64,000 bases of DNA from Trichomonas vaginalis G3 (Eukaryota > Parabasalia > Trichomonadida > Trichomonadidae), in NCBI RefSeq assembly GCF_026262505.1, contig NC_067206.1, forward strand, positions 744,001 through 808,000, in the 5' to 3' direction. This document shows, piece by piece, positions 31,253 through 41,470 of the stretch. The stretch's first letter is position 1, and each line of letters starts with the position of its first letter. Both the position numbers and the translations under genes were made by a program. Under the pieces are notes generated by a model, which was not told the origin of the DNA, ran no database searches, and saw nothing but the letters and a program-made list of their open reading frames with translations.

Positions 31253-34200
31253 TCATTTCATTGACTTGATCTCGGTTATCAATTCCTTAAGAGTTCCAAT
31301 AGACTCAGAGAAATTATACTTCGGCTCATTCGTTACCACAAACGTTCCACCGCTTGTTCTTGTTTCCATTTGAATTTCGTCTTCAATTGTCTGAATTGCG
31401 ACATCCTTTTTAGCATTTGTTGACAGTTGTTTTATGATCTTTTCTATGTTCCTCTGTTTGATTTTTACGATCACATTCACAACCAACATTCTCAGAATGA
31501 TATTCTTCATGTTCTTTATGATAGGAGCAATAGAAAGCAGTACCATAGCCCATAACAACATTTCTCTCAGCTTCTTGAGGAATTCTAATTCTTCATCTGT
31601 CAATGGAATATCAGATCTGTAAATAAACTCACTGCTACTCGTCGTCAGAGCAACATTCATAACAGGTGATGCGAAAATAAGCATCATGGGATATATAGTA
31701 ACATTGATTCTCACAATTCCGCCTGGTTTTACAACGTAATTTTCCAATTTTACATCAACCGCGGGATTGTATGAGGCCAAGCCAACGATTTTGAGGGACG
31801 CCGTGCAATTATTTGTGTGCTCAAGTGTGCAGTCCCACTTGGAAAACAGGATTCTTCGTGTTTCAACTGGTGGCAAAGTGAAATTTTCTTTGTCAAAAGA
31901 TTGTTCAACGACATTTGTGACCAAAACAACATTAAACGGTCTGGTAATATTTGTTTGCATTATAATACTTGTTGTTTTGTATCCCAATGTCTTCCAAGTG
32001 ATTGTAATGTTGACATTTGAAATTGAATGCGGCGGAATCACTCTGTAATACTTATCGCTGATCGCAGCGAACTCTTTGTCAACAGGAATGACTACTTGGA
32101 GCTCCATTGGTGTATCAAAAATGTTTTCAATTGGCATATTTACATCTAAGAGGCCTCCAGGCACTGAATCTTCCAATTGCATGGCTAAATCATCTATTAA
32201 TGGTAACTTAACACGATAATTCATGATAGTTCTCCATATTAAGCCGTTTGAAAAGAAAATATAAATTGGAACTGAAATTTGAACACCGGCAGCGATCATT
32301 ATGTCGTATTCTTCATTGGTAATCAAGAATGCTAGTCTTGCTAATGGTAAACTTGAGCGGCTAACGATCTGTGTGTCATATGTAACTTTCAAATCTGACA
32401 TATGAATATTTTCGTTGGAATTTCCGACCACTTTGCCGATACAAGTATTTGTGAAGGTTACACTGTCTGTATCAGCCTTTATATCTTTGATTTGGACCTC
32501 TCTTTCGTCTCCAATGTTAATTACTGCTTTAAATTCGCCATTATATGTTTTTCCGAATATAGGATTTTCATCTTCAAGTACTACTTCGCATGAGATATTG
32601 TCTGCGGCGTATGGTGTCCATTCAATTATTAATGGAAATAAATTTTGCATCGTTTGATCGGCCGCTAGGTAAATGGTTTCATTCTTTGCTCTTCCTGGAA
32701 CACCTCTTGAGAACTGTATGCCCAAACTTATTTCTGTTGTAGAGAAAGGTTCAAAAGTTTGAAATAAAGGACAATCGCAAACATTCGGAGCCTTTCTCAA
32801 TATGTCAAGACCCATAGGAGTCTTAATATATGACAAATAGAACGGATCTGGGTTCGGATTTGTCAATGTCAAATTCAATATTTTAATTGACTGAAGCATT
32901 ACTTCTCCTACGTTTATATGTAACGAATCCTTGAACACTGCTCTCTTTGATGGCAAAGAAATGAAGATAGAACCTGAATAAATCTTCACAGGAATCACTA
33001 ATTTTGTTGCGTTTGTCAAAATCACGATTTGTGTCTCTTTATCGATAGGAGGTATTATGGCAAAATTAATCATCATGTTCTTTGATGTTTGGCCTGGTTC
33101 CAAACAAAATGGAATTATTTCTCCAACTGTGAACGAATCTGAGAGAACTGAAACACTAAGAACAGCTACAGGAACTTTGAAGTTGTTTGTGACATTAAAC
33201 TGGTAACCTCTCGTTGAAGATTGAATCATATCTATTGTTGGCTCACTTGGAGTCAATTCTCCGTAGAGAACAAGGCCTTTTACAGGTATACTAACTGTAT
33301 GGATTGATCCATCTGCGATAACATACTGTAAATTGATGGAACAATCGACTTCTCCTGGAATTGTTCCTTCAATTGCAATTTTACCGATAGTTGTATGTGA
33401 AACAGGGTCACATTTGATCGGATACGGGAGATGACCAACTCTTACGTTATCTGGGTAGTTAGAAACTGTAACTTGAGTAATATCTATTGACATCGAAGTT
33501 GGATTTGAAATTTTGATGTCGCATTCTGCACTACCTGATGGACTGGTGACAGTTTCGATGTGTATGATTGGTCTTAATGGAATTAAATGCTTATGAGAAG
33601 CAAATATCATTAAATAGTATGTTTTAACGGTAGTTCTGGAGTAAACATTAACGAAAGTCGTATACAATCCTTGTTTTGACATTTGCGGAGATAATTGAAG
33701 TAATCTTGAATTAAAACTCGATTTTGATGAATCAAATAAAGATCCATCATATATAACGTGTACTTTCTTGTTCTGTGATGCCCATGGTATCTTGAAAGTG
33801 ATGTTTTCTGGATAACTGATGGATGTATAAAAAACACTATTTTGAACGCTGTCAACGCCTTCAGATACGACGAATTGAATTGAGTATGGGAATACACCGC
33901 GATCTGTCTTAATATATATAACTGTATTTTCTTGTCCGACCATTGAAGAACAAATATAAATGTGGAAAGAGTAGGTTTGAGAGCCTGCAATTGTCAAGGG
34001 CGTGATTACTGGTACGTGTATTTGACGAGACATTGACCAGATACTCATGATTTTAAGTGAAGAAAATGTCATCAAATTATGTAAATAAATTTGGTATGTT
34101 TTGAACTCAGAAAGATTTAATTTGCCAAGATCAAGTGATGATGGAATGAATTTACATACTTTTTCGAAATTAAATTCAACTTTCATTGGAGGAATAAAAT

Positions 34201-34447
34201 GATAATGCGGATTAATAAATGGTAACCATGGCTGGTCAGGTAAATAGAGTGGATGTTGTGTGTGCGTCAAATATGTGCACTGAAGAGAATGCTTTTTTGA
34301 TACATTTGATCCGAGTGATTTTAATTTGAAACCTCTATCGCAGTAGCCAAGATTATCCACAAATCCTGTTTGTATTGGCAGTATACAATCAGATTCAACA
34401 TCCTGCTTGACGCTTCTGATTAATAATGCTAATAAAAACAAGATCAT
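31253..34447 (-). CDS. TMEM131-like membrane protein with PapD/ASH-like domains
   Basis: This is a 1,064-residue protein. A hydrophobic start, MILFLLALLIRS, is a likely signal peptide. Around residues 95-200 is a TMEM131-type PapD-like domain (SLDLGKLNLSEFKTYQIYLHN, with conserved V-I-Y-I-K-T-x-x-G-V-F-P-Y after it), followed by further beta-sandwich repeats. A transmembrane helix lies near residues 965-990 (MLLWAMVLLSIAPII), followed by a basic, cytosolic tail. In animals TMEM131 helps export secretory cargo such as collagen. Trichomonads lack collagen, so the cargo here is unknown. The length is about half that of the animal protein, mainly because the cytosolic tail is short. Confidence 0.7.
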   Translation of the reverse strand: MILFLLALLIRSVKQDVESDCILPIQTGFVDNLGYCDRGFKLKSLGSNVSKKHSLQCTYLTHTQHPLYLPDQPWLPFINPHYHFIPPMKVEFNFEKVCKFIPSSLDLGKLNLSEFKTYQIYLHNLMTFSSLKIMSIWSMSRQIHVPVITPLTIAGSQTYSFHIYICSSMVGQENTVIYIKTDRGVFPYSIQFVVSEGVDSVQNSVFYTSISYPENITFKIPWASQNKKVHVIYDGSLFDSSKSSFNSRLLQLSPQMSKQGLYTTFVNVYSRTTVKTYYLMIFASHKHLIPLRPIIHIETVTSPSGSAECDIKISNPTSMSIDITQVTVSNYPDNVRVGHLPYPIKCDPVSHTTIGKIAIEGTIPGEVDCSINLQYVIADGSIHTVSIPVKGLVLYGELTPSEPTIDMIQSSTRGYQFNVTNNFKVPVAVLSVSVLSDSFTVGEIIPFCLEPGQTSKNMMINFAIIPPIDKETQIVILTNATKLVIPVKIYSGSIFISLPSKRAVFKDSLHINVGEVMLQSIKILNLTLTNPNPDPFYLSYIKTPMGLDILRKAPNVCDCPLFQTFEPFSTTEISLGIQFSRGVPGRAKNETIYLAADQTMQNLFPLIIEWTPYAADNISCEVVLEDENPIFGKTYNGEFKAVINIGDEREVQIKDIKADTDSVTFTNTCIGKVVGNSNENIHMSDLKVTYDTQIVSRSSLPLARLAFLITNEEYDIMIAAGVQISVPIYIFFSNGLIWRTIMNYRVKLPLIDDLAMQLEDSVPGGLLDVNMPIENIFDTPMELQVVIPVDKEFAAISDKYYRVIPPHSISNVNITITWKTLGYKTTSIIMQTNITRPFNVVLVTNVVEQSFDKENFTLPPVETRRILFSKWDCTLEHTNNCTASLKIVGLASYNPAVDVKLENYVVKPGGIVRINVTIYPMMLIFASPVMNVALTTSSSEFIYRSDIPLTDEELEFLKKLREMLLWAMVLLSIAPIIKNMKNIILRMLVVNVIVKIKQRNIEKIIKQLSTNAKKDVAIQTIEDEIQMETRTSGGTFVVTNEPKYNFSESIGTLKELITEIKSMK

Positions 34448-34907
34448 GAATTTTTTTACCTGCTGGACTCTAAAATTTTTGATATTATCTATGATATTCT
34501 AGAGGAAGACGTAGTAATATCTAAAAGTTATAAATTCATAATATGGGCTTCAGTTACTCAACTTTAGATATTTTCCAATTAAATTGAAGAGGAAAATGCA
34601 TGATTCAACGAGAAAAAATTCTGTACATGAGCTAAAAATGTATCCGATCTAGGAAAAACGCAATCTAAAAAAAAAACGATTTTACAAGTGAAAAAATCGA
34701 CAAGAATCAAAAACGCCATAAGTGGACAAAATGTGCATTCTAGGCTAAAACAAAGCAATACCAATCTATTGCTATCCATAAATCGTTGAAATACATAATA
34801 ATTATGCATAAAATGATGCGTATGCCTCTTCTGAAGCAGCAATGTTTTGTGATTTCGAAATCGAATTTTTTTCGTGTCTGAAAAAGTGACAGATTTTAGC
34901 AAAATTT
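34448..34907. promoter_or_regulatory. Divergent promoter region
   Basis: This spacer separates the divergent TMEM131-like and ARM-like genes and must hold both promoters. AAAAAGTGACAG lies at about 34880, just before the right-hand gene. No tRNA or repeat was seen. Confidence 0.45.
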
Positions 34908-36443
34908 ATGAATGATTATAAAAAAGAAGAGAACACAGAGAGTAAAGATATTGAAAAAGAAGGGAAGATAGATAACAATATACAATCTGACTCAGAAATA
35001 AAGCGAATTCGAATAGAAGAGTTAGTCAACTTTTTAAAATGCAGTGAAAACCTCCAAGAAACAACCGAAGCACTCCAAGCGCTTTGTGATATACTTATTA
35101 GCGATTCTTCTATTAAAATTGATAGTAAAACATGGAATTTCACAGAAAAACTTGAAATTATTGTTCAAAGTTTTTATGAAAGCGGACTAGAATGGATTAT
35201 ACCACTTCGCACGCTAATTAATTGGCAATTTATCATGAATGAAGACACCAAAATCAGTTTTGAATTTTTCCAATTCATTATTGGGATTTTAAAAGATGTT
35301 TCAACAAGTTACAATACTGAAAATACTAATTTCTACTTTAATTTACTCATAAAATTCGTTGATAACGCCATGACAGATAATCCAGAGTTAATTAACTGTT
35401 TTTCAGAGGATTACCAAGATTTTCTTCAGTTTCTTACGAATCAGTACTTAGGAATACCAGATAATACCGTTAGATCTGCAATTACTTCAATTTTTACTTC
35501 TTTATCTTATATCAACGACGCTTCTTTAGATATCAACTGTTCAATGAACTTTGTGTCCGCTATGTTTGATACATGTACTATTGGCAACATATCATCACTT
35601 CTAGCAATTGAATCCTTCATGAAATCGAGTGATTTTATTTTGGAATTTTCAAAAGCGAATTTCTTCTTTCCGATGGTGAATACTTTGGTATTTACTGATG
35701 ATGTTATACAATGTATGATAGATATAGTAACAATAATGATAAGAAGTCAAATAGAAGAAGCTTTAGAAATAATGAAAAATTATGATCCTGTTTATTCACT
35801 TCTTTTGGCTAATTCGAGTAATTCTTGCTTCCCTAAGATAGAATATGTTAAGATGGTCGCTTGGTATTTGAAAGCTATGGAAAAATTTGAAATTCAAACA
35901 AGTTTTCTCACTTTTTTCCAGGAAAACTTCATAAATAAGGACACACCTTATGCACTGTTCTGCAAACTGATCAAATTACTCGATGCCATCCTTGATAGTT
36001 ACGAGAATTCTCCTGAAGACATACAAGTTATTGTAAGTTACGAAATTGTCAATAAGATAATCGAGTTTATTGATGCAGAGAATCTTAAACTGGCCAAGAT
36101 ATGTGTTAGAATCCTTTGCAAAGTTGTAAATGCCGGATTAAAATTATCTTCTTTAATAAGAACAGAAACAAAGCTTCCTCTTGATCCGAAGCTTACTGTT
36201 TACTTTGATTTCCATCAATTTGCAGTTATTCTTGATTCAGAAGATTTCGATTCAATAATGGGCGAATTAATCGAAGATTGCGATGATGAGGAATTTATTG
36301 AAGAGTGTAATTTCTTCCATGATAAATGTGAGGAGTTAATGGAGGCACATCCTTTCTTAATCCAATTTGACAAAGACGGATTTCTCGATATTGGAATGCC
36401 AGAAGAAGAAATGTATGAACCAGATGTATTTTCATTTTCTTAA
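34908..36443 (+). CDS. ARM/HEAT-like alpha-solenoid protein, unknown
   Basis: This 511-residue protein is not assigned to a known family. It opens with a charged segment MNDYKKEENTESKD, then helical pairs suggesting armadillo-like repeats (LVNFLKCSENLQETTEALQ and similar units), and ends in a strongly acidic patch around residues 455-475 (EDCDDEEFIEEC). No signal peptide or membrane helix is evident. A motif AAAAAGTGACAG lies about 25 bases before the ATG. It may be a protein-interaction scaffold, but no specific role is supported. Confidence 0.7.
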   Translation: MNDYKKEENTESKDIEKEGKIDNNIQSDSEIKRIRIEELVNFLKCSENLQETTEALQALCDILISDSSIKIDSKTWNFTEKLEIIVQSFYESGLEWIIPLRTLINWQFIMNEDTKISFEFFQFIIGILKDVSTSYNTENTNFYFNLLIKFVDNAMTDNPELINCFSEDYQDFLQFLTNQYLGIPDNTVRSAITSIFTSLSYINDASLDINCSMNFVSAMFDTCTIGNISSLLAIESFMKSSDFILEFSKANFFFPMVNTLVFTDDVIQCMIDIVTIMIRSQIEEALEIMKNYDPVYSLLLANSSNSCFPKIEYVKMVAWYLKAMEKFEIQTSFLTFFQENFINKDTPYALFCKLIKLLDAILDSYENSPEDIQVIVSYEIVNKIIEFIDAENLKLAKICVRILCKVVNAGLKLSSLIRTETKLPLDPKLTVYFDFHQFAVILDSEDFDSIMGELIEDCDDEEFIEECNFFHDKCEELMEAHPFLIQFDKDGFLDIGMPEEEMYEPDVFSFS

Positions 36444-36863
36444 TTCAATCTTAGAGCTTTATTTTAAGCTGTTATTTTATAAATGTTTGTATTTTCTATA
36501 GATATATTTTAATTTGTAGGATTTTTTGTATTTTTAGTACTGTCTACAATAGCAAACTTCTTTGTTTAATAGATCTCTTATAACCAGCGTAGAAGAGCGA
36601 AAATATTACATGTTTTTCAAAAACATATAAAACATTGTCGTAAATGATACTATAAGAGATTCACAAATGGTTTACACACTAGGATTTTTAAACTCAGCAC
36701 ATGTATTTGCGGAATCCTTGTTTAATTTATGAAAATAATTCTTCAAACCTTGAGTATTTTAACGTATCGCAAAAACATATCTTCTGTGCTGCCTCTAGTA
36801 TGGCTAGATATGATTGCAAAGGCAAACCCAAATTTTAGCTAAAAGTGACAGGGAAAAAAACGT

Positions 36864-39142
36864 TTAAGGATACCCTTACGTGTCAGATTTTTTGCGCATA
36901 CGAAGAAGTCATGCTAGACATGAGCTATAAACCTGAAATTTTAGCAACATATTTAAAACTTTTTAAACTACAATACGCTTTAATATTCAAGAACAAAAAT
37001 ATTCTTTTTAGAAATTACATAATTATTTTATGTGAAATCTATATAAAAACATATTTTGCGAGCGTAACTTTTTTCTTTATCAGCACCTTCTATGACTGAT
37101 AAACTGTGAAGGCACATAATTGTTAATTCATAGAGTTGATATGTTTCCAAAATTGAGAGGAAATTTGAAAATTGAATACCCTTTCAATTCAATTTTCAAA
37201 AGATATCAGCTCCTTCAATAATTGAAGGACGATTTTGATCATTTGCTCTTAAAACAAGTATGCCATGGAGAAAAAAGTTACGCTCGCAAATCTGAAATAT
37301 AACTATCATATAAAAAAATTAAATTTCTAATTTTTTACTCTATAGATATTATTGGCCACTTGTGTAATGCATAAAAGTTTATGTCATATGCATACATTTG
37401 GAAGTATGGGAGACGAGGGAAATTACTTCTATGAGGCACTAGGATTTTTAAAAATTTCTCTATCGGACTCACCATTCAATTTCTCGAAAATTAAAAAAAT
37501 CAATAATAGCTAAAATGTATTATGCATAACAAATTTTAATGTTACACGGTATTTTTTGAACTTCATGACATGAATTTTCTTTATATTATTTTTTTTTTTG
37601 GATTTTCTATGATTTATGCGATAGGCTGGAACAACATTGTAAGTGCAATGATATCATTTATAGAGAAATCTAAAACTTCAGCATTCAGAACTCGCAACCA
37701 CAAAAATATTCATTTGCTAAGTAAGTAAAGTTGATTAAGTTCGACACTTAGCTTTTATACGTAAAACCAAGTGTGTATTGTTATTTTGTTAAATTATTGA
37801 GAAAAAAATAAATTGTAAGAGAAACGATACTGATTATTGAAATAATATTGAGGGTAGCTGCAGATTTCTTCATTAACATGCCGGAAATTTGTTAATCTTG
37901 GTTTTCTATCATAAAATCTGTCGAAGAATCTAAAAACGGAGATATGAAATAGAGATCATGTAAATCTAGAGTATCCTGTCAGAAAAATAGACTAAGCATG
38001 TAACCCTTTTTTGGTCATAAACACTTTTTACCACTTAGTCATACAGATGATCATTAAATTTAAACGAGCACTTTTTGTCAGAATTTATTCTTTTACAAAG
38101 ACAGAAGATTTTAGTATTATTTAATATTAGTGCTGTAGCAAAATTCAAAAAATGGTGAAAATTCAGTGAATTTGTGAATTCACATTTTTTTCGACATTTT
38201 TCTTGATATATCCATGCACATTAAGAACACAGCTTTGATACGCTTAAAAAAGCATATTTCATATGAAATTGTTAAAGAAATAAACAATTTATATAAAAAT
38301 TGCACTTATGGGCAGTTTAGATATATAATTTATATATAACATATATACAAATCCATAGACAAAGTGCAATAACTACAATGTTGTAGAAAATTACAGCAGA
38401 AATACTGACTTTTTGAAGGATAATAAGAATTCTTCTAAATGTTGTATTTTTATAATTTGATTGATTTTTTTTACTATTTCATTAATCTTTTATGAATAAT
38501 AATTATTTTTAATATATGTGCTATTAAAATTTCAAATTTTGACTAATATATCTAAGTTATCTGAACGAAACATTTAGAAAATATCATACTTACATTGAAA
38601 TAGCAAGTAGAGCATATTAATAGCAAGTTTCTTGGCTTTATATCTATCATCTATTGTTGTTTGATCAAACAAAATTCACTCTATTATATGGTGTCAATTA
38701 ATTAAAACAATTTTTAATAGTTATTTATTTAGTGCGAATAAGTGCAAACTCATAAATGAATAACTTAATAGTAGAAATGAATTATCTGATATAAATCTCA
38801 CATTTTGTCCATCAGAAATACTTGAATTGCATACGCATAACTATTAGTAATACGTCTGGAGTGTCAATTAATAACAATCCCACAACAAGTAAAATTCAGA
38901 TTTTTATTAAACTTATTTTTTCCTAAAAGTTTTCTCAAATTACTATATATACATATGTGGATAAAATAATAGTAATATTGTAAAAAATTAGATAATTTTT
39001 TTTATTTGAGAACCTCTCAAAAGTTCATTCAATTTATCAATTGTTTCAGTTTGATGTATATTCATTTCTGGAGCCTAAAACTTTAGCAATCATGACAATA
39101 TCATATTCTCTTTCTAACTACGCAATGTAAGGGTATCCTTAA
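36864..39142. repeat. Pair of 16-bp exact inverted repeats bounding 2.28 kb
   Basis: TTAAGGATACCCTTAC at 36864-36879 recurs as its exact reverse complement at 39127-39142. The enclosed DNA is non-coding and contains the foldback at 37055-37290. The arrangement is compatible with a non-autonomous DNA element, but no target-site duplication was found. Confidence 0.5.
37055..37290. repeat. Foldback (MITE-like) element with 22-bp perfect arms
   Basis: Arms 37055-37076 and 37269-37290 are exact reverse complements over 22 bases. Two further hairpins sit inside: 37164-37176 with 37188-37200 (13 of 13 bases), and the palindrome at 37211-37229. There is no coding capacity. The nested hairpin design resembles that of the array at 63434-64000, though no sequence similarity was noticed. 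Confidence 0.75.
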
Positions 39143-39283
39143 TATTAAAAAAAGACCGATGAGAGCTTTGTTCGAAATATAGAGGGAACTGAGAATGCGC
39201 AACCATTCTCAGGGAATATTGGATGCTATTCCCGCTCCCTCTGTATGGAAAATTGAGGTTTTCAAAGGGAGTTAAAATAATAT

Positions 39284-39516
39284 CAAATTTATACTAATTT
39301 ACTTCAAAATACAAAAGTATTTGACAGCTAAAATTAGTTACTTTAGCAAGCCTATCAATACCCTTTTACGATTATTGCTACTTTTTCGAAATAAAAGTAA
39401 AAACAAATTTATACTAATTTACTTCAAAATACAAAAGTATTTGACAGCTAAAATTAGTTACTTTAGCAAGCCTATCAATACCCTTTTACGATTATTGCTA
39501 CTTTTTCGAAATAAAA
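39284..39516. repeat. Direct tandem duplication, 120-bp period
   Basis: Bases 39284-39396 and 39404-39516 are identical as read, containing CAAATTTATACTAATTTAC at the start and CTTTTTCGAAATAAAA at the end. The two units make similar short frames, but these look incidental. Confidence 0.9.
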
Positions 39517-39890
39517 TAAATTTATTATCAAAAACCTTTTTTTTCTTAGTAAAAATAAAAATGTTATTTTATATCAAGTTTTTATTCATAAATTTTTATA
39601 ATGTTGTATAAATTTCATTAAAATTTACGTACATATTAAGGTACTTATCTTCTACATATATAATCTTCATTAGATATATACATGATAAATAAAATTCATA
39701 AAACATTAAAAATCAAAAAATTAGATGAACCTTGGCAATTAAACTTTATTAAATAATAGTTGTTTATAAATTATATTATATTATTATTTAATATTATTTT
39801 GATAATGAAGATTTTATTTTGCAATATATAAACGAAATTTTTTACCTTATGAACTTTTGATGGAAATATGCAAATTTAAAATAATAAAGA

Positions 39891-40017
39891 AAGCCGCGAG
39901 CGAAGCGATCGGCTTAGTTCGAAGATTTTGATTCAAATCTTTGCTGATCTGTAATTCGCGGAAGCCGCGAGCGAATCGAGCGGCTTAGGTCTAAGATTTT
40001 GATTCAAATCTTTGCTT
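39891..40017. repeat. 71-bp-period repeat with GC-rich palindrome
   Basis: Two units begin at 39891 and 39962. Each opens with AAGCCGCGAGCGAA and an inverted CGGCTTA, then GATTTTGATTCAAATCTTTGC. The palindromic head also occurs, reversed, at 60671 and 60742, again 71 bases apart. Confidence 0.85.
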
Positions 40018-40386
40018 ATATTCCTTAAATTCTTTATGAAACTCGCAACAGTTCCATAAAAAATTTTAAATTCTAAACTGTCGAAATTACCGATCGGTAA
40101 TCACACCCTTCATGGGTGTGTCACTTTTTACAAGTGTGTCACTTTTAGCTAAAATTACCCCTACTCTGATTGCAAATAGGCCTGGTTATTTTTGAAAGTA
40201 TTTAAGGTTAAAACCGGTTAATTGCGAGATCGATGTAAAAAATTCAAATATGAAATAATTTAATTAAAACAATTCTACATATTGAGGATAGTATAAATTA
40301 TTCGGCGAAAACTCTTTTGGCTTTGAGTGTAATTTAATCGTTTCTGAAATTTTATCGATAAAATTCTATTGAATTCTTTATCAAAT

Positions 40387-40392
40387 TCATTT
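40387..40392 (+). promoter_or_regulatory. Initiator-like element, nitroreductase gene
   Basis: TCATTT matches the parabasalid initiator. Taking the A at 40389 as +1 leaves a 9-base 5' leader to the ATG at 40398. Confidence 0.6.
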
Positions 40393-40397
40393 TTCGC

Positions 40398-41240
40398 ATG
40401 ACTGAGGAACAGCCTAAGATCCTTACAATGGCAGAAGCCTTCGAAAAGAGACACAGTACAAGAAACTTCTCACAAGCACCATGGTCCGAGGAGAACCAGA
40501 AGTTTGTTGAAGATTTAGTCAAAAGATTAAATGAACATCCAAGAATTTTCGGTGGTGAAGTCGAAATCAAGCTTGCTCCAAGTGGCTTCGGCAAGTTGGG
40601 ATTCATTGTCCACGAAAATGGCTGGTTATTCCCTAAGATTGCTAAGGAAACAGATGAGAAGAGAGAAAGAGATCAATTTATCAATATCGGTTACATTCTC
40701 CAGCGCGCTGTTATGGAAATGACACAGCATAACATCGCTACATGCTGGATCGGCGGCACTTACAACAGAGGCAAATCAGAAGAATTCTGCGGTGGCAACT
40801 GCAGTGTTCCAGCTGTTATTGCTTTCGGTGGTGATGATAAGGATCGCTGGGTAGAGCATGTTGTCAAATTCTTTGGCTCATTCCGTGGAGCTAATCAGTA
40901 TCAAGACAAATTCTTCGATCTCAAGACAGCAAAGCCAATTACTCTTGAAACTGTTGGCGAAAGAGGTGTTATTTGCATGGCTCTCAATAAGATTCCATGC
41001 GCTATGAAACCACACTCTTACAGAATCGTTTTTGATGAACCAGCAATCCATATCTTCAATGCACAGTTCAATGCTGGTCCATACAAGAACATCGGTGGCT
41101 TCGATGTCGGAATTGTTATTGCTAACGTTCAGATGTACTTTGAATCACTCGGAAAGCAAGGAAAGATTGAAGTCCTTGAACAGCATCCACAGTGCCCACT
41201 TGGTGGTGAGTATATTTGCACAGTTACAATGACTGATTAA
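40398..41240 (+). CDS. TM1586-type nitroreductase family protein
   Basis: This 280-residue flavoprotein-like enzyme resembles the TM nitroreductase family (two fused half-domains). Visible marks are EKRHSTRNFSQAPW near residue 17, where the R-x-S/T-x-R segment binds FMN phosphate in the superfamily, GYILQRAVMEMTQHNIATCWIGG near residue 98, and a mirrored second half containing IPCAMKPHSYRIVF and NIGGFDVGIVIANVQMY. Nitroreductases reduce nitro groups with NAD(P)H and FMN. In trichomonads other family members act on metronidazole, but whether this one does is unknown. The codon usage is more G/C-ending than its neighbours, consistent with strong expression. A close initiator supports the start. 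Confidence 0.8.
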   Translation: MTEEQPKILTMAEAFEKRHSTRNFSQAPWSEENQKFVEDLVKRLNEHPRIFGGEVEIKLAPSGFGKLGFIVHENGWLFPKIAKETDEKRERDQFINIGYILQRAVMEMTQHNIATCWIGGTYNRGKSEEFCGGNCSVPAVIAFGGDDKDRWVEHVVKFFGSFRGANQYQDKFFDLKTAKPITLETVGERGVICMALNKIPCAMKPHSYRIVFDEPAIHIFNAQFNAGPYKNIGGFDVGIVIANVQMYFESLGKQGKIEVLEQHPQCPLGGEYICTVTMTD

Positions 41241-41470
41241 ATTATTCGAAATTTAGTGAACAACTATACAATTTTTATCGCATAAATAGATATTTTTACA
41301 TTAATATATTACTTTCTTATAAAAACAAAAAGATTATTAAATAAAAATTCGAGAAAAAGATTTGAAATCTTACTAATTGAGCGTTAACCTGTGGAATATA
41401 GGTTAATATGATGAATTAATTATAATATTCAATCCAAATGAGGAAAAAAATGATTAATTGTTAAAATTCT

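Larger units (their letters stand above)
36444..40386. other. Long non-coding stretch with several repeats
   Basis: Almost 4 kb without a credible gene. It is strongly A/T-rich. Within it are a pair of 16-base inverted repeats 2.3 kb apart, a perfect-armed foldback element, a 120-base direct duplication and a 71-base repeat with GC-rich palindromes, each listed separately. AAAAGTGACA motifs occur near 36843 and, reversed, near 40119 and 40137. It may be a decayed mobile-element cluster. Confidence 0.6.

Noticed and set aside
36845-37099. 84-codon frame near the first inverted repeat
   Set aside because: It has no homology I recognise and overlaps the foldback arm; it is A/T-rich chance coding.
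39321-39611. 96-codon frame spanning the duplication
   Set aside because: It is open only because a frame-neutral 120-base unit is repeated; no protein features are seen.
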